Of a DNA stretch of 64,000 nt, positions 6,904 to 15,694 are shown in pieces. The notes under the pieces are model-generated. The model saw only the letters and a program-made list of their open reading frames with translations, ran no database searches and had not been told where the DNA came from. The DNA is from Saprospiraceae bacterium. Its GTDB lineage: Bacteria > Bacteroidota > Bacteroidia > Chitinophagales > Saprospiraceae. Location of the stretch: positions 1 to 64,000 of the forward strand of contig JADKDE010000004.1 of the NCBI GenBank assembly GCA_016718505.1, written 5' to 3'. Every line of letters begins with the position of its first letter. Position 1 is the first letter of the stretch. Made by a program: the position numbers and the translations under genes.

Positions 6904-8874
6904 CTACAATTCTAAGTTTTTAATTTTAGCTGCAAATGTAGTATTTTTTTCTGGAAATTTCACCATTAATTTTCTATACATTTCTATAGCCCTAGAATTA
7001 TGTCCTTGTGAGGCGAGAATTTCGGCTAAAGTTTCGGTAATAATTTCATCATCCCATAACAAACTTTGTTCTGCGATGGATTTTACTTGATCTTTAGTTT
7101 TAACCTTAACGGGGGTGTTTTCTGAACTTTCTTGAACCTTTGAATCTATTTTCTCCGTTTTAGGATCAACATGGGGACCATGTAATTTTAAGAGCCAATT
7201 GGTGAATGAGGAAGTTTCTTGTGAACTTTCTGAAATCTCGATTGATTTCTGTACGGATGATTTTACGCGCTCCATATTAGATTCATCATCTTCAGGCAAA
7301 TTTTTCAGGTGAACCACTTCTTGGGCAATTTTTGCATTAAAGGCGGCTTCAATGGAAGCTCCTTCGTCTTCGATGTTTTTAACTTCTGCTAGGAAATCGG
7401 GTTCTGGATTTATCGGAGTAGAAATCTCTAACTCTGGTACTTCGATTTGGTTAACAATCATACTTTCTTCGTTCGATGTTTCAGTTTCTTTGATCATTTC
7501 TGATTCTGGAGTCAGGTTGATATTAGTTTCCAAAATGTCCGAAACCTGAGCTATTCCAGATTGATCTTCGTCGAGGTTGGCTTCTTGTTCATTTTCAAAA
7601 TTCGTTGCTGTTTCGTCTTTTGCCTTATCACTTGCCTCACCTATATATATAATGTTACCAGCTTCAATTTTTGATTTGTCTTTGGATTTTCCTTTCTTAT
7701 TTTTTTTCTTCTTCTTTTTCTCATTCTTGGCCTGGTTCTCTTTTTCGAAATCTTCTTCGATAAATTCATCTAGGACTATTTCTTCTTTTGCCAATATTTT
7801 ATTATCAGAAGCTACTTGTATTTGGTCGTCTTCATTAAATGGATCATTTTTTATAATCAATTCAACGTCATCGAATCTTTCGGCAGTTTTTGGTTCATGA
7901 TCTTCTGTTTTTGATGCAATTTGTTCTGAAAGATTTAAACTAGCTTCTTTCTCAGAAGTCATATCCACTGGCACCATCACCAATTCGTGCTCTTTTATTT
8001 CGGGCTCAGGAACTTCAGCGACTGGTGAAATTACTTCGGCGACAGGCTCTGGTGATAAAACGACTTGTTCAGATATCTCAATGATTGGTTCTTGAATTTC
8101 TTGAACAGGAACGGTTATTTCATTTAATTGTTCGACTTCGCTTCGGAGAGGCTGTGTTACTTCAATAGTTGTTTTACTTATGTCGAACTTAACTTCAGGT
8201 ATTTTTTTCGGAATGACGGGGTTATCTACATATTTTAAATCAGCATTCAATTTTCCAGCTATATTTAAATGCGGTAAATAATCAACAATGATGACATCCC
8301 ATCGTATAGGCTCTGATAGTGGAATTTCAACCACCTCTTCCGGCTTTAAGTTTTCGACAACAGTGATTTTTTCTTCTTTTATTTTTAAGTCATTATCCTC
8401 CAGCTCTGGAAGATAAACAGCAATAGGATCTTCGCTAGCGAGTGCCTCATCCACTTTATCGGTCACCAGATTGGGTTCAGTGATGGACTCAATTACTTCA
8501 GGTATTTCTTCAACGGCATCGTGTTGTGTTTGAAGGATATTAACACTTGGAGTGCTTTGAATTTGGATATCCTCAACTGTGACAATAGGTTGTGCTATCG
8601 GTTCAAAGTCATCATCTAGCGTATCAAATTTTAAGGTGCCTTTGACCAATTTATAGATTTTGTTTCTATCGTGACAATAAAGCAGTGCCTTATGCATCAA
8701 ATCGTCTTGGAGATAATTATGACTTTCTTTATAATGTTCTAATTTTAAATTGTGCAATCCAGATATATAGGGATAGCGCTCGATGAGCTGATCCAATTTG
8801 TTTTCGACATTGAATGCAGTGGATTCTCTTAGTTCTGGAGAAATTGCGTAGATACGATTAATAAATGCGTCCAT
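6904..8874 (-). CDS. Large low-complexity protein with TPR-like C terminus, upstream of secG
   Basis: Protein of 656 residues with no enzymatic domain I can recognise. The N-terminal 90 residues form a compact helical module (MDAFINRIY..., ISGLHNLKLEHYKES..., KALLYCHDRNKIYKLV). A long stretch of about 400 residues is dominated by E, P, V, I and S and is probably disordered. In it lies a lysine block of about 20 residues near 390-410 (KNEKKKKKKNKKG). The C-terminal 50 residues resemble a single TPR hairpin (IITETLAEILASQGHNSRAIEMYRKLMVKFPEK). There is no signal peptide. From memory, long acidic hypothetical proteins of this organisation occur upstream of secG in other Bacteroidota. The 3-bp gap to secG suggests a link to the cell envelope or export, but this is inference. 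Confidence 0.8.
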   Translation of the reverse strand: MDAFINRIYAISPELRESTAFNVENKLDQLIERYPYISGLHNLKLEHYKESHNYLQDDLMHKALLYCHDRNKIYKLVKGTLKFDTLDDDFEPIAQPIVTVEDIQIQSTPSVNILQTQHDAVEEIPEVIESITEPNLVTDKVDEALASEDPIAVYLPELEDNDLKIKEEKITVVENLKPEEVVEIPLSEPIRWDVIIVDYLPHLNIAGKLNADLKYVDNPVIPKKIPEVKFDISKTTIEVTQPLRSEVEQLNEITVPVQEIQEPIIEISEQVVLSPEPVAEVISPVAEVPEPEIKEHELVMVPVDMTSEKEASLNLSEQIASKTEDHEPKTAERFDDVELIIKNDPFNEDDQIQVASDNKILAKEEIVLDEFIEEDFEKENQAKNEKKKKKKNKKGKSKDKSKIEAGNIIYIGEASDKAKDETATNFENEQEANLDEDQSGIAQVSDILETNINLTPESEMIKETETSNEESMIVNQIEVPELEISTPINPEPDFLAEVKNIEDEGASIEAAFNAKIAQEVVHLKNLPEDDESNMERVKSSVQKSIEISESSQETSSFTNWLLKLHGPHVDPKTEKIDSKVQESSENTPVKVKTKDQVKSIAEQSLLWDDEIITETLAEILASQGHNSRAIEMYRKLMVKFPEKNTTFAAKIKNLEL

Positions 8875-9131
8875 GTTGATGCCTTTTGCTTTACGTAATA
8901 GTAAGATATTCCCCTGAATCTTACCTTTAATTAAGGCAAATATATCATAATAATTGGGATAAACCTAATTCACGGTTCAACTTAATTGGTTGAAAATCCA
9001 ATTTTGAAACCAAGGGTTAGCGAGGCAAAAATAAACTTTACATGGAAACTAAAATTACTGGATTGAAAATCCATTTAATTAATTAATTATCAATAATAAA
9101 TATATTACGAATAAAAAAATGTGAAAAAAAA
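8875..9131. other. AT-rich spacer upstream of the tandem RNA genes
   Basis: No gene is seen. The stretch separates the divergent secG-side operon from the small-RNA repeats and should hold the minus-strand promoter for the 656-residue protein, but I cannot place a convincing one. Two short similar motifs, GGTTGAAAATCCAA (near 8990) and GGATTGAAAATCCA (near 9060), recur 70 bp apart. Confidence 0.3.
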
Positions 9132-9152
9132 TAAAAAATAATGGTAAAAATA

Positions 9153-9183
9153 TTTGCAGATTTAGTCAACAGTAGTATCTTTG
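9153..9183 (+). promoter_or_regulatory. Bacteroidota-type promoter of small RNA copy 1
   Basis: TTTG at 9153-9156 and TATCTTTG at 9176-9183 are separated by 19 nt. This matches the published Bacteroidota sigma-ABfr consensus (-33 TTTG, -7 TAnnTTTG). The expected transcription start is about 9190. Confidence 0.75.
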
Positions 9184-9189
9184 TGTCAG

Positions 9190-9253
9190 AGTAGGTTTGC
9201 ATTATTTTGAAGTGCGTCGCTCGGGATCCCTCCCGAGGGCGCATTTTTGTTTT
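9190..9253 (+). ncRNA. Candidate small RNA, copy 1
   Basis: Predicted transcript of about 64 nt running from just after the promoter to a T-rich tail. It has an unpaired 5' part of about 20 nt and then a strong hairpin: TGCG and GCTCGGGA on one side, TCCCGAG and CGCA on the other, with a four-base loop. The tail TTTTTGTTTT follows, which is the form of an intrinsic terminator. No open reading frame of note lies inside. The second copy is identical in sequence. I do not recognise the family. Confidence 0.65.
9213..9253 (+). terminator. Intrinsic terminator of small RNA copy 1
   Basis: GC-rich hairpin at 9213-9243, with arms around TCGGGA/TCCCGA, is followed directly by TTTTTGTTTT. Confidence 0.75.
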
Positions 9254-9354
9254 GGGGCAGTTTGACACTTATATCTTTTTTTGCCCGAAATAGCCGCTCT
9301 TTTTCCCCGTTAAAAATTTTAAGAAAATATTAACTAAAAATAATGGTAAAAATA

Positions 9355-9385
9355 TTTGCAGATTTAATGAAGTATTGTATCTTTG
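9355..9385 (+). promoter_or_regulatory. Bacteroidota-type promoter of small RNA copy 2
   Basis: TTTG at 9355-9358, then a 19-nt spacer, then TATCTTTG at 9378-9385. The expected transcription start is about 9392. Confidence 0.75.
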
Positions 9386-9391
9386 TGTCAG

Positions 9392-9455
9392 AGTAGGTTT
9401 GCATTATTTTGAAGTGCGTCGCTCGGGATCCCTCCCGAGGGCGCATTTTTGTTTT
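9392..9455 (+). ncRNA. Candidate small RNA, copy 2
   Basis: Same predicted transcript of about 64 nt as copy 1, with the same 3' terminator hairpin (9415-9445) and T-rich tail. It ends about 150 bp before the AsmA-family gene, so it is not a leader of that gene if the terminator works. Confidence 0.65.
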
Positions 9456-9608
9456 AGGAAAGTTCTATATCTGCGTTATTATTGTGTTAATCCTTACTTT
9501 TTTATCTCTTCATTTTGATTTTCATTGTATTTTTGATGCGTATTAGAACTTCATGCAGTATCATACTTTTGTTTTTTTATTCCTGACACTAATAAATTCA
9601 GTTGTTAC

Positions 9609-12600
9609 ATGAAATCTTGGATTAAATGGCTTTTAGGCGCACTTTTTGTGCTTTTGCTAGTAGTAATTGCTCTCCCATTCTTTTTTAAGGATAAAATTAT
9701 TTCTTTAGTCAAAGAAGAAATCAATAAAAATGTAGTCAATGCCAAAGTAGATTTTGGCGATATTGATTTTACATTGATCAAATCATTTCCTGATTTTAGA
9801 TTGGGTATCAATAATATATTGGTCGATGGAAAAGGAACCTTTGAAAACGTAAAATTGGCCGATATTCAGTCTTTAGATCTTGATTTGGATATATTATCAA
9901 TCATAAAAGGTGAGAAATTGATAAAAATCAATGGCATAAAGTTGGTTAATCCAAAACTCAATATCTTAGTATTGGAGAATGGTCAAGCCAATTATAATAT
10001 TACACTGCCCGATTCTGTTCAGAAAGAACCGTCGTCATTCGCACTCAAACTTAAGGGGTATAAAATCGTTGATGGCGATATCAGCTATGAAGACAGGCAA
10101 CTCGGTGCCAAAGTCGTTATGAATAAACTAAACCATTCAGGTAAAGGGAATTTTACCGACGAAGTATTTGATTTGGCGACCCAAACGGATATAGAGAGTT
10201 TTACTACAAGGTATGGGGGCATTAAATACCTCAACAAAGTGAAAACCAACATGGATTTAGTGGTCAATGTCGATATGGTCAAGCAGTATTTTACCATATT
10301 GAAGCACGAAATGAAGCTGAATGATCTCAATCTTGTGTCTAAGGGTGGTCTTGGGATGTTGCCCAATGGATATACGATGGACATTCAAGTAAATACCCCA
10401 AACAATAATTTCAAGCAGTTGATGTCGTTGATTCCAGGTGTATATACCAAAGATTATAGCGATATCAAAGCGGATGGCAATTTCACTTTCGACCTTTCAT
10501 TGAAAGGTAAATATTTGGATAAGCCCGTTTACTATCCCGCTATCAATGCCAATCTTGATATAAAGAATGGAAGCCTTCAGTACCCGTCTTTGCCAGCTGC
10601 TTTGTCTAGTGTTAATGGTAAGGGCAAAATTTCTTTTCCAGGTGGAGCCAATCTCGATGCACTAGTAATCGACATACCTAGTATGAATTTTACTCTAGTA
10701 AAAGATCCAATCGCCTTGCATCTGTTGGTAAAAAATCCTATTTCAGATCCATATATCAAAGGAGGATTTAAAGGGAAAGTCGATTTAGGGATGGTTCAAA
10801 ATAGCGTAAAAATAGCGGATGTGAAAAGGTTGAGTGGCTTGATAAATGGGAATTTGGATATCGAAACCCGAATGTCCTACGTAAAAGCAAGTCACTATAA
10901 CACAGTGAAATTTGATGGGGTGGCCACGGGACAAAACATAGATATTAAGTACGCACAATATCCAGATATTAAGATAAATTCTGTGAATACCAGTTTTAGT
11001 CCGCAAATGATCCAAATACCCCAAATTAACGCTAAACTAGGGAAAAGTGACGTTCAAGGTAATGGTATGATCAAGAACCCTTTGGCTTATTTTTTACCAA
11101 ATGTTACACTTGATGGGGATTTTAAATTGAATTCAAATTTCTTTGATGCCAATGAATGGCTTAAAGCAATGGAAACGCCAGCTACTGCTTCTCAACAAAG
11201 TGACTTAACTGCAAAAAATGCTCAGGTTCAAGCAAGTACGAGACCATTTGACAAGTTTTCTTTTGGCTTAGATGCTCAGGTCGGTCAAATCAATTATGAT
11301 ACATATCAATTAAAAAATAATATTGCAAAGGGAAAAATGACTCCTGCACTATTCAAGGTTGAACAACTTACGACCCATATTGGGCAAAATGACTTTAATT
11401 TTTCTGGTCAGTTGGAAAATATTTTTGACTATGTGTTTGATAATAAAATGTTGGAAGGAAAGGTCAAGATGACTTCAAAACGATTGAATCTGAATGAATT
11501 TATGGATCCCGCACCAGCAGCTACGGGCAGTTCTACCAATCCACCTGTGACCAAAGAGGAATCATTTGCACCTATAAAAGTTCCCGAAAATATCAATGTT
11601 ATGGTAGATGCCAATATCGATCATTTGACTTACAGCAATATGGATTTGAAAAACTGTAAAGGGGTGGTGGCAGTTACTGACCAAAAAATGAAAATGCAAG
11701 ATGTAGCCGCACAACTTTTTGGTGGCGCGGTTCATTTTGATGGATTGTATGATACCAAAGGGACAGAGAAGCCCACCTTTAATATGAATTTGGGAATGGA
11801 TAAAATGCCATTCGGAAATGTGTTTAATACATTTAATACGATCAAGATGATTGCCCCTCTAGGAGCTTATTTGGAAGGTATTTTTAATACGAAAATAGAA
11901 TTATCTGGTAAGATGGGCGAGGGCTTGATGCCTGATCTGAATACCTTGAACTTTTCAGGATTTGTACATACGCTTAATGGCAATATCAAAAACCTCAAAG
12001 CCCTAGAAGAAATTGGGAATAAATTGAATATTGCTGAAGTAAAGAACTTATCTATCAATGATACAAAGAACTGGATTGAATTGAAAAATGGAGTTTTTAA
12101 CTTGAAAGAATTTGATTATAAACTAAAAGATATTAATTTTAAAATAGGAGGGAGCCACAGTCTCACTCAGGACATGGCTTATACAATTAAGACCAAAATC
12201 CCAAGGAAGCTTTTGGATAAAAATGCCGTAGGAGCGGCAGCCAATCAAGGCTTAAATTTCCTTACCAAAGAGGCTTCCAAATATGGAGTAAATATAAATA
12301 ATGGCGAATTTATCAATGTACTCATTTCTATTGGTGGAAATATTAAAAATCCGAAAATAAATATCAAACCGACGGGTTCTGATGGCAGCTCAACCATACA
12401 AAGTGAAGTGGCAACGACATTGAAAGAAACAACACAAAAAGTAAAGGATTCCATCCAAAACAGAGCCAATGAAGAAATCGGCAAGGCGAAAGCCAAGGCT
12501 GAAGAAGAGTTGAATAAAGCGAAAGAAAGGGCTCAACAGGAGATGCAGCGTGCCAAAGATAGCATTGCGGCCATAGCGAAGAAAGAAACTCAAAGGATTG

Positions 12601-12764
12601 CCGATTCAATCAAGAACAAGGTAAAAGACCAAGTGGGTTCGAAAGCTACCGAGATATTGAAAGGGAAAACGGATAAAGTCCTAGACGATAAAAGCAAGGA
12701 CGTTTTAAATAAAGCTTCAGATAAGATTAAGGACTTCAACCCCTTCAAAAAGAAGGGAAATTGA
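9609..12764 (+). CDS. AsmA-family envelope protein
   Basis: Protein of 1051 residues with one N-terminal transmembrane helix (about 5-27) that anchors a long periplasmic part. The start has the AsmA/TamB-like pattern: after the helix, INKNVVNAKVDFGDIDFTLIKSFPDFRLGINNILVDG, followed by repeated beta-strand units. AsmA-like proteins are thought to form elongated beta-grooves that carry lipids between the inner and outer membranes. The AsmA-C-like region lies around residues 690-930. The last 110 residues (about 937-1040) differ: they are rich in K, E, A and Q and predicted to form a long coiled coil (KAKAEEELNKAKERAQQEM), then end in a basic tail. The gene converges on the LEA-type gene, with 2 bp between the stops. 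Confidence 0.88.
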   Translation: MKSWIKWLLGALFVLLLVVIALPFFFKDKIISLVKEEINKNVVNAKVDFGDIDFTLIKSFPDFRLGINNILVDGKGTFENVKLADIQSLDLDLDILSIIKGEKLIKINGIKLVNPKLNILVLENGQANYNITLPDSVQKEPSSFALKLKGYKIVDGDISYEDRQLGAKVVMNKLNHSGKGNFTDEVFDLATQTDIESFTTRYGGIKYLNKVKTNMDLVVNVDMVKQYFTILKHEMKLNDLNLVSKGGLGMLPNGYTMDIQVNTPNNNFKQLMSLIPGVYTKDYSDIKADGNFTFDLSLKGKYLDKPVYYPAINANLDIKNGSLQYPSLPAALSSVNGKGKISFPGGANLDALVIDIPSMNFTLVKDPIALHLLVKNPISDPYIKGGFKGKVDLGMVQNSVKIADVKRLSGLINGNLDIETRMSYVKASHYNTVKFDGVATGQNIDIKYAQYPDIKINSVNTSFSPQMIQIPQINAKLGKSDVQGNGMIKNPLAYFLPNVTLDGDFKLNSNFFDANEWLKAMETPATASQQSDLTAKNAQVQASTRPFDKFSFGLDAQVGQINYDTYQLKNNIAKGKMTPALFKVEQLTTHIGQNDFNFSGQLENIFDYVFDNKMLEGKVKMTSKRLNLNEFMDPAPAATGSSTNPPVTKEESFAPIKVPENINVMVDANIDHLTYSNMDLKNCKGVVAVTDQKMKMQDVAAQLFGGAVHFDGLYDTKGTEKPTFNMNLGMDKMPFGNVFNTFNTIKMIAPLGAYLEGIFNTKIELSGKMGEGLMPDLNTLNFSGFVHTLNGNIKNLKALEEIGNKLNIAEVKNLSINDTKNWIELKNGVFNLKEFDYKLKDINFKIGGSHSLTQDMAYTIKTKIPRKLLDKNAVGAAANQGLNFLTKEASKYGVNINNGEFINVLISIGGNIKNPKINIKPTGSDGSSTIQSEVATTLKETTQKVKDSIQNRANEEIGKAKAKAEEELNKAKERAQQEMQRAKDSIAAIAKKETQRIADSIKNKVKDQVGSKATEILKGKTDKVLDDKSKDVLNKASDKIKDFNPFKKKGN

Positions 12765-12766
12765 TA

Positions 12767-13243
12767 TTATTTCATGAATTCTGACATCGAATGTTCTTCT
12801 GTCGCATCCATGGGTACTTTGTAGGGGATTTTTAAAATCTCTAGGGTGACAACTCCAACATATCTGACCTTTACTTTCTGGTTGGACAATAGTTTATAGG
12901 AATTCTTGAGGCTACCCATGATGCCACCTTCTGGCTTTATTTTAAATCTAAGTGGTATTTCGAAGTTGGATTTAGGGGGAACTTTTGTTTTCTGGCCGTC
13001 TTGCACGATGGTAGTAACTTTGGTGCCATCAATGTACACATCCATATTCACCCCAACTACATTGCACCCAACGCCATTTGGATTGTAGTATAGCGCTTTT
13101 CCTTCCATCTCAAAATTCATAGGGCTGTAATTGACTACTTTCCAGTCTTTCATTTGTTTGTATTCTGGTGATTTTACACAAGACTTTAGACCGAAAATGT
13201 TGAACCCCAACAAAGTGATAATTAAAATTTGCCCAATCTGCAT
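12767..13243 (-). CDS. LEA type 2-like lipoprotein
   Basis: Protein of 158 residues if it starts at the ATG at 13243. A longer in-frame start at 13354 would put a second hydrophobic segment in front and looks less natural. From 13243 the protein has a signal-like stretch (MQIGQILIITLLGFNIFGL) ending KSC, a possible lipobox. The rest resembles the LEA-2/WHy fold: WKVVNYSPMNFEMEGKALYYNPN, a central GVNMDVYIDGTKV and PPKSNFEIPLRFKIKPEG. These folds are binding or stress-related in other organisms; the role here is unknown. It is convergent with the AsmA-family gene. Confidence 0.7.
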   Translation of the reverse strand: MQIGQILIITLLGFNIFGLKSCVKSPEYKQMKDWKVVNYSPMNFEMEGKALYYNPNGVGCNVVGVNMDVYIDGTKVTTIVQDGQKTKVPPKSNFEIPLRFKIKPEGGIMGSLKNSYKLLSNQKVKVRYVGVVTLEILKIPYKVPMDATEEHSMSEFMK

Positions 13244-13478
13244 ATAAATATTTTTATGATAAAATTTTTTAAAAAAGCCCGAATTATAAAGATCTGCTGA
13301 ATTTATTGCCAATTTTATTGGAATGAAAAAAAACAAATATGAAATCCAAATCAATTGATAGAAAAGAACCAGCCTATGGAATATCGAGTTAAAACTAAGT
13401 TAAAGAGAATTAGATTATTAAAAAACGAGTTATTTTTGTACAAAATTATTCAATTTATTTATATAAAAAAAAATTAAT

Positions 13479-13751
13479 ATGAAAAAAAAGGTTTTAGGCG
13501 CTCTTGGTTTTGTATTTTTTGCATCAATGTTGTCGGCTCAAACGTCACCGAAACTTACTGATAAACCCAAACCGAAATCCGAAGTGATAAATGAAAGCAC
13601 ATTGACTCCAGGACAAAAACAAGTATTGGCGAAAATGAGAAAGAATAAAGCTGAAAAAGCAAAGAAAGGGGCCGAGACGACAACCCCACCAAAGCAAAAT
13701 TCAAGCAAAAAGACCAACTCAAATCTTGAAAAAAAGATGCACGAACAATAG
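13479..13751 (+). CDS. Small secreted lysine-rich protein
   Basis: Protein of 90 residues with a clear signal peptide (MKKKVLGALGFVFFASMLSAQ, cleavage near residue 21). The mature part is highly charged and lysine-rich, with a segment LTPGQKQVLAKMRKNKAEKAKKG that should form an amphipathic helix. No family is recognised. It is monocistronic: a strong terminator lies just after its stop and the next gene has its own upstream region. The predicted location is periplasmic or extracellular. Confidence 0.72.
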   Translation: MKKKVLGALGFVFFASMLSAQTSPKLTDKPKPKSEVINESTLTPGQKQVLAKMRKNKAEKAKKGAETTTPPKQNSSKKTNSNLEKKMHEQ

Positions 13752-13757
13752 ATTATT

Positions 13758-13798
13758 AAAAAAGAGCGAATAAAATAAAATTATTCGCTCTTTTTTTT
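13758..13798 (+). terminator. Intrinsic terminator after the small secreted protein
   Basis: A perfect 16-bp inverted repeat (AAAAAAGAGCGAATAA and its complement) with a 7-nt loop is followed by a run of T. Because it is flanked by A and T runs it may work in both directions. Confidence 0.9.
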
Positions 13799-13892
13799 AG
13801 CTTTATGCGTAACTTTATCACTCAATTATATTTTAAACCTCTGCAGGATTCGGAAGTTCTTTTTTTATGTAATTCAATAAATTTTATCATCT

Positions 13893-15632
13893 ATGAAAAA
13901 ATTGTACTCAATTTTCCTTTTTATTATTTTATTCGCAACTTACTCCCAAGCGCAAATTATGATTAATGAAATCATGTACAACCCACCAGAGTCAGGTACA
14001 GATTCATTAGAATATATAGAGCTTCACAACGCATCTGCGACGGCTGTCGATATCTCAGGTTGGCAATTTACCAGAGGCATTTCCTATACTTTTCCTGCAG
14101 GAACAACAATCCCAGCTAATGGATTCGTTGTCGCTACTGCTAGGATAAATGCACTTACACTTGGGTTCGGATACACTACCACACACGAGTGGCCAGCCCT
14201 TGTCGGTGGAGCTTCTAACGGCTTGAGCAATAGTGGTGAAGCAATAGAGCTTCGCGATGGAGGGGGTGTTTTTATTGACTCCGTAAGATATGGCTCCTCT
14301 GCGCCTTGGCCCACTTTAGCCAATGGTTCTGGGCCATCAATAGAATTGATTTCTTCCACCTTGGACAATACTTTAGTGAGTAGCTGGGGAGTAGCAGTAG
14401 ATAGTACCAACACGATCGTCGTGAATAATAAAAGGCTTAAAGGTACTCCAGGTAGAGCCAATACTGCCACACCAAGTTACACAGATGTAGTAGTAGCAGA
14501 TTTTAGTTTTACACCAAAGGATATCACAATATTTGAAGGACAAACCGTGCGTTGGACTAATACTTCTGGAAACCACAATATTAATGGTTCGCAATCAGTT
14601 TTCCCCACTAACCCCGTAAGCTTTACCAATGGGGCTGTTGCAGGGGGCAATTGGGTTTATACCTATACATTTAATACTGCTGGATTGTATAAGTATCAAT
14701 GTGATCCTCATGCACCTGATATGGCGGGAACTGTTTTTGTACGTTCTACATCTACTCCTGTGAATCCAATCAACTATCAGATTGTAACATTAGACAAATT
14801 GCAATCAGAAAATGCTTCTGGTGTAGCTGATTCGCTCAATAAATATTTTGAAGTATCGGCAATCGTTTATGGTATTAATATCAGAGGAAATGGTGTTAGC
14901 TTCACCATCATAGATAATTCTAACAATGGGCTTGGTGTATTCAATAGCACTAAGAATTTTGGCTACACAGTTACTCAAGGTGACGAAGTAAAAGTGCGTG
15001 GAAGGTTGAGCCAGTTTAGTGGTTTGAGCCAAATAACAGCAGATACAATTTGGAAAGTAAGTGGTGGTAATGCATTGATCACACCATTCCAAGTTACACG
15101 CGTAAGTGAAGTTACTGAATCAAAATTGGTTAGAGCCAATAGTTATAAAATTACAAATCCTACTTTTTGGACAAATACTGGAAGTAATTTCACTTGTAGA
15201 ATTGACAATGGTACCGATACCATCATGTTGATTATAGATTCATTATCTAGTTTGTACGGTACGCCAGCCCCGACGGGTACCTTTGACGTAATAGGTATTG
15301 GAAGCCAGTTCGACAGCAGTTCGCCTTACACTTCTGGATATCAATTAAGACCAAGATTCCTTTCAGATTTGATCATCACAAGCACCAATGATTTATTGGA
15401 TAAAGCCAAACTCAAGTTGTATCCAAATCCAGTTTCGAATAGATTGCAAGTGGAAACAGCAATTGAATTTAAGGGCGCAAGAATTACCAATCAATTGGGT
15501 CAAGTCATGGAAACTTTCAATTTGAACCAAGGTTCGAATGAAGTAAATATGAGTAAATATCCAAGTGGGCAGTATTTCTTAAATTTACAGCAAGGAAAAT
15601 CAAATGCTGCTATCAGCATATTGAAATTATAA
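13893..15632 (+). CDS. Lamin-tail / cupredoxin / OB-fold T9SS-secreted protein
   Basis: Secreted protein of 579 residues. A signal peptide occupies residues 1-20. A lamin-tail domain follows (about 22-150: MINEIMYNPP, YIELHNASATAVDISGW, GEAIELRDGGG). Next is a cupredoxin-like domain (about 196-285) with a complete type 1 copper ligand pattern: H228, C270, H273 and M277 (YKYQCDPHAPDM). A region of about 295-400 resembles the OB-fold/DUF5689-like segment often found in such proteins. The last 75 residues are a type A T9SS sorting domain (LKLYPNPVSNRLQVE, LGQVMETFNL, YPSGQYFLNL). The protein should cross the outer membrane through T9SS and be attached or released at the surface. It may be a surface nuclease-like or electron-transfer protein, but no catalytic nuclease motif is seen. 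Confidence 0.85.
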   Translation: MKKLYSIFLFIILFATYSQAQIMINEIMYNPPESGTDSLEYIELHNASATAVDISGWQFTRGISYTFPAGTTIPANGFVVATARINALTLGFGYTTTHEWPALVGGASNGLSNSGEAIELRDGGGVFIDSVRYGSSAPWPTLANGSGPSIELISSTLDNTLVSSWGVAVDSTNTIVVNNKRLKGTPGRANTATPSYTDVVVADFSFTPKDITIFEGQTVRWTNTSGNHNINGSQSVFPTNPVSFTNGAVAGGNWVYTYTFNTAGLYKYQCDPHAPDMAGTVFVRSTSTPVNPINYQIVTLDKLQSENASGVADSLNKYFEVSAIVYGINIRGNGVSFTIIDNSNNGLGVFNSTKNFGYTVTQGDEVKVRGRLSQFSGLSQITADTIWKVSGGNALITPFQVTRVSEVTESKLVRANSYKITNPTFWTNTGSNFTCRIDNGTDTIMLIIDSLSSLYGTPAPTGTFDVIGIGSQFDSSSPYTSGYQLRPRFLSDLIITSTNDLLDKAKLKLYPNPVSNRLQVETAIEFKGARITNQLGQVMETFNLNQGSNEVNMSKYPSGQYFLNLQQGKSNAAISILKL

Positions 15633-15655
15633 AATTCTAGTTTTTTAAATTCTAT

Positions 15656-15686
15656 AAAGCTCAAGGTTTTTATCTTGAGCTTTTTT
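15656..15686 (+). terminator. Intrinsic terminator after the lamin-tail protein
   Basis: Stem AAAGCTCAAG / CTTGAGCTTT with an 8-nt loop, followed by six T. It lies 23 bp after the stop. Confidence 0.9.
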
Positions 15687-15694
15687 ATTTTTTT

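Larger units (their letters stand above)
9132..9253 (+). repeat. Tandem repeat unit 1 (promoter plus small RNA)
   Basis: First of two direct copies of a unit of about 122 bp. The second begins 202-203 bp further on. The last 78 bp (9176-9253) are identical to 9378-9455, and the upstream AT-rich part is nearly identical except for the promoter spacer. Confidence 0.9.
9335..9455 (+). repeat. Tandem repeat unit 2 (promoter plus small RNA)
   Basis: Second copy of the promoter-RNA-terminator unit. Over 9378-9455 it is identical to copy 1. The 12 nt just upstream of the -7 box differ at most positions, while the promoter boxes and their 19-nt spacing are preserved. Confidence 0.9.

Noticed and set aside
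7577..7900. Plus-strand frame rich in F and S inside the acidic gene
   Set aside because: It is the antisense shadow of the lysine- and glutamate-rich minus-strand protein.
9213..9253. The tandem hairpins as plain terminators of an upstream gene
   Set aside because: The genes upstream read on the minus strand, and each hairpin has its own promoter directly in front, so an independent short transcript is the simpler reading.
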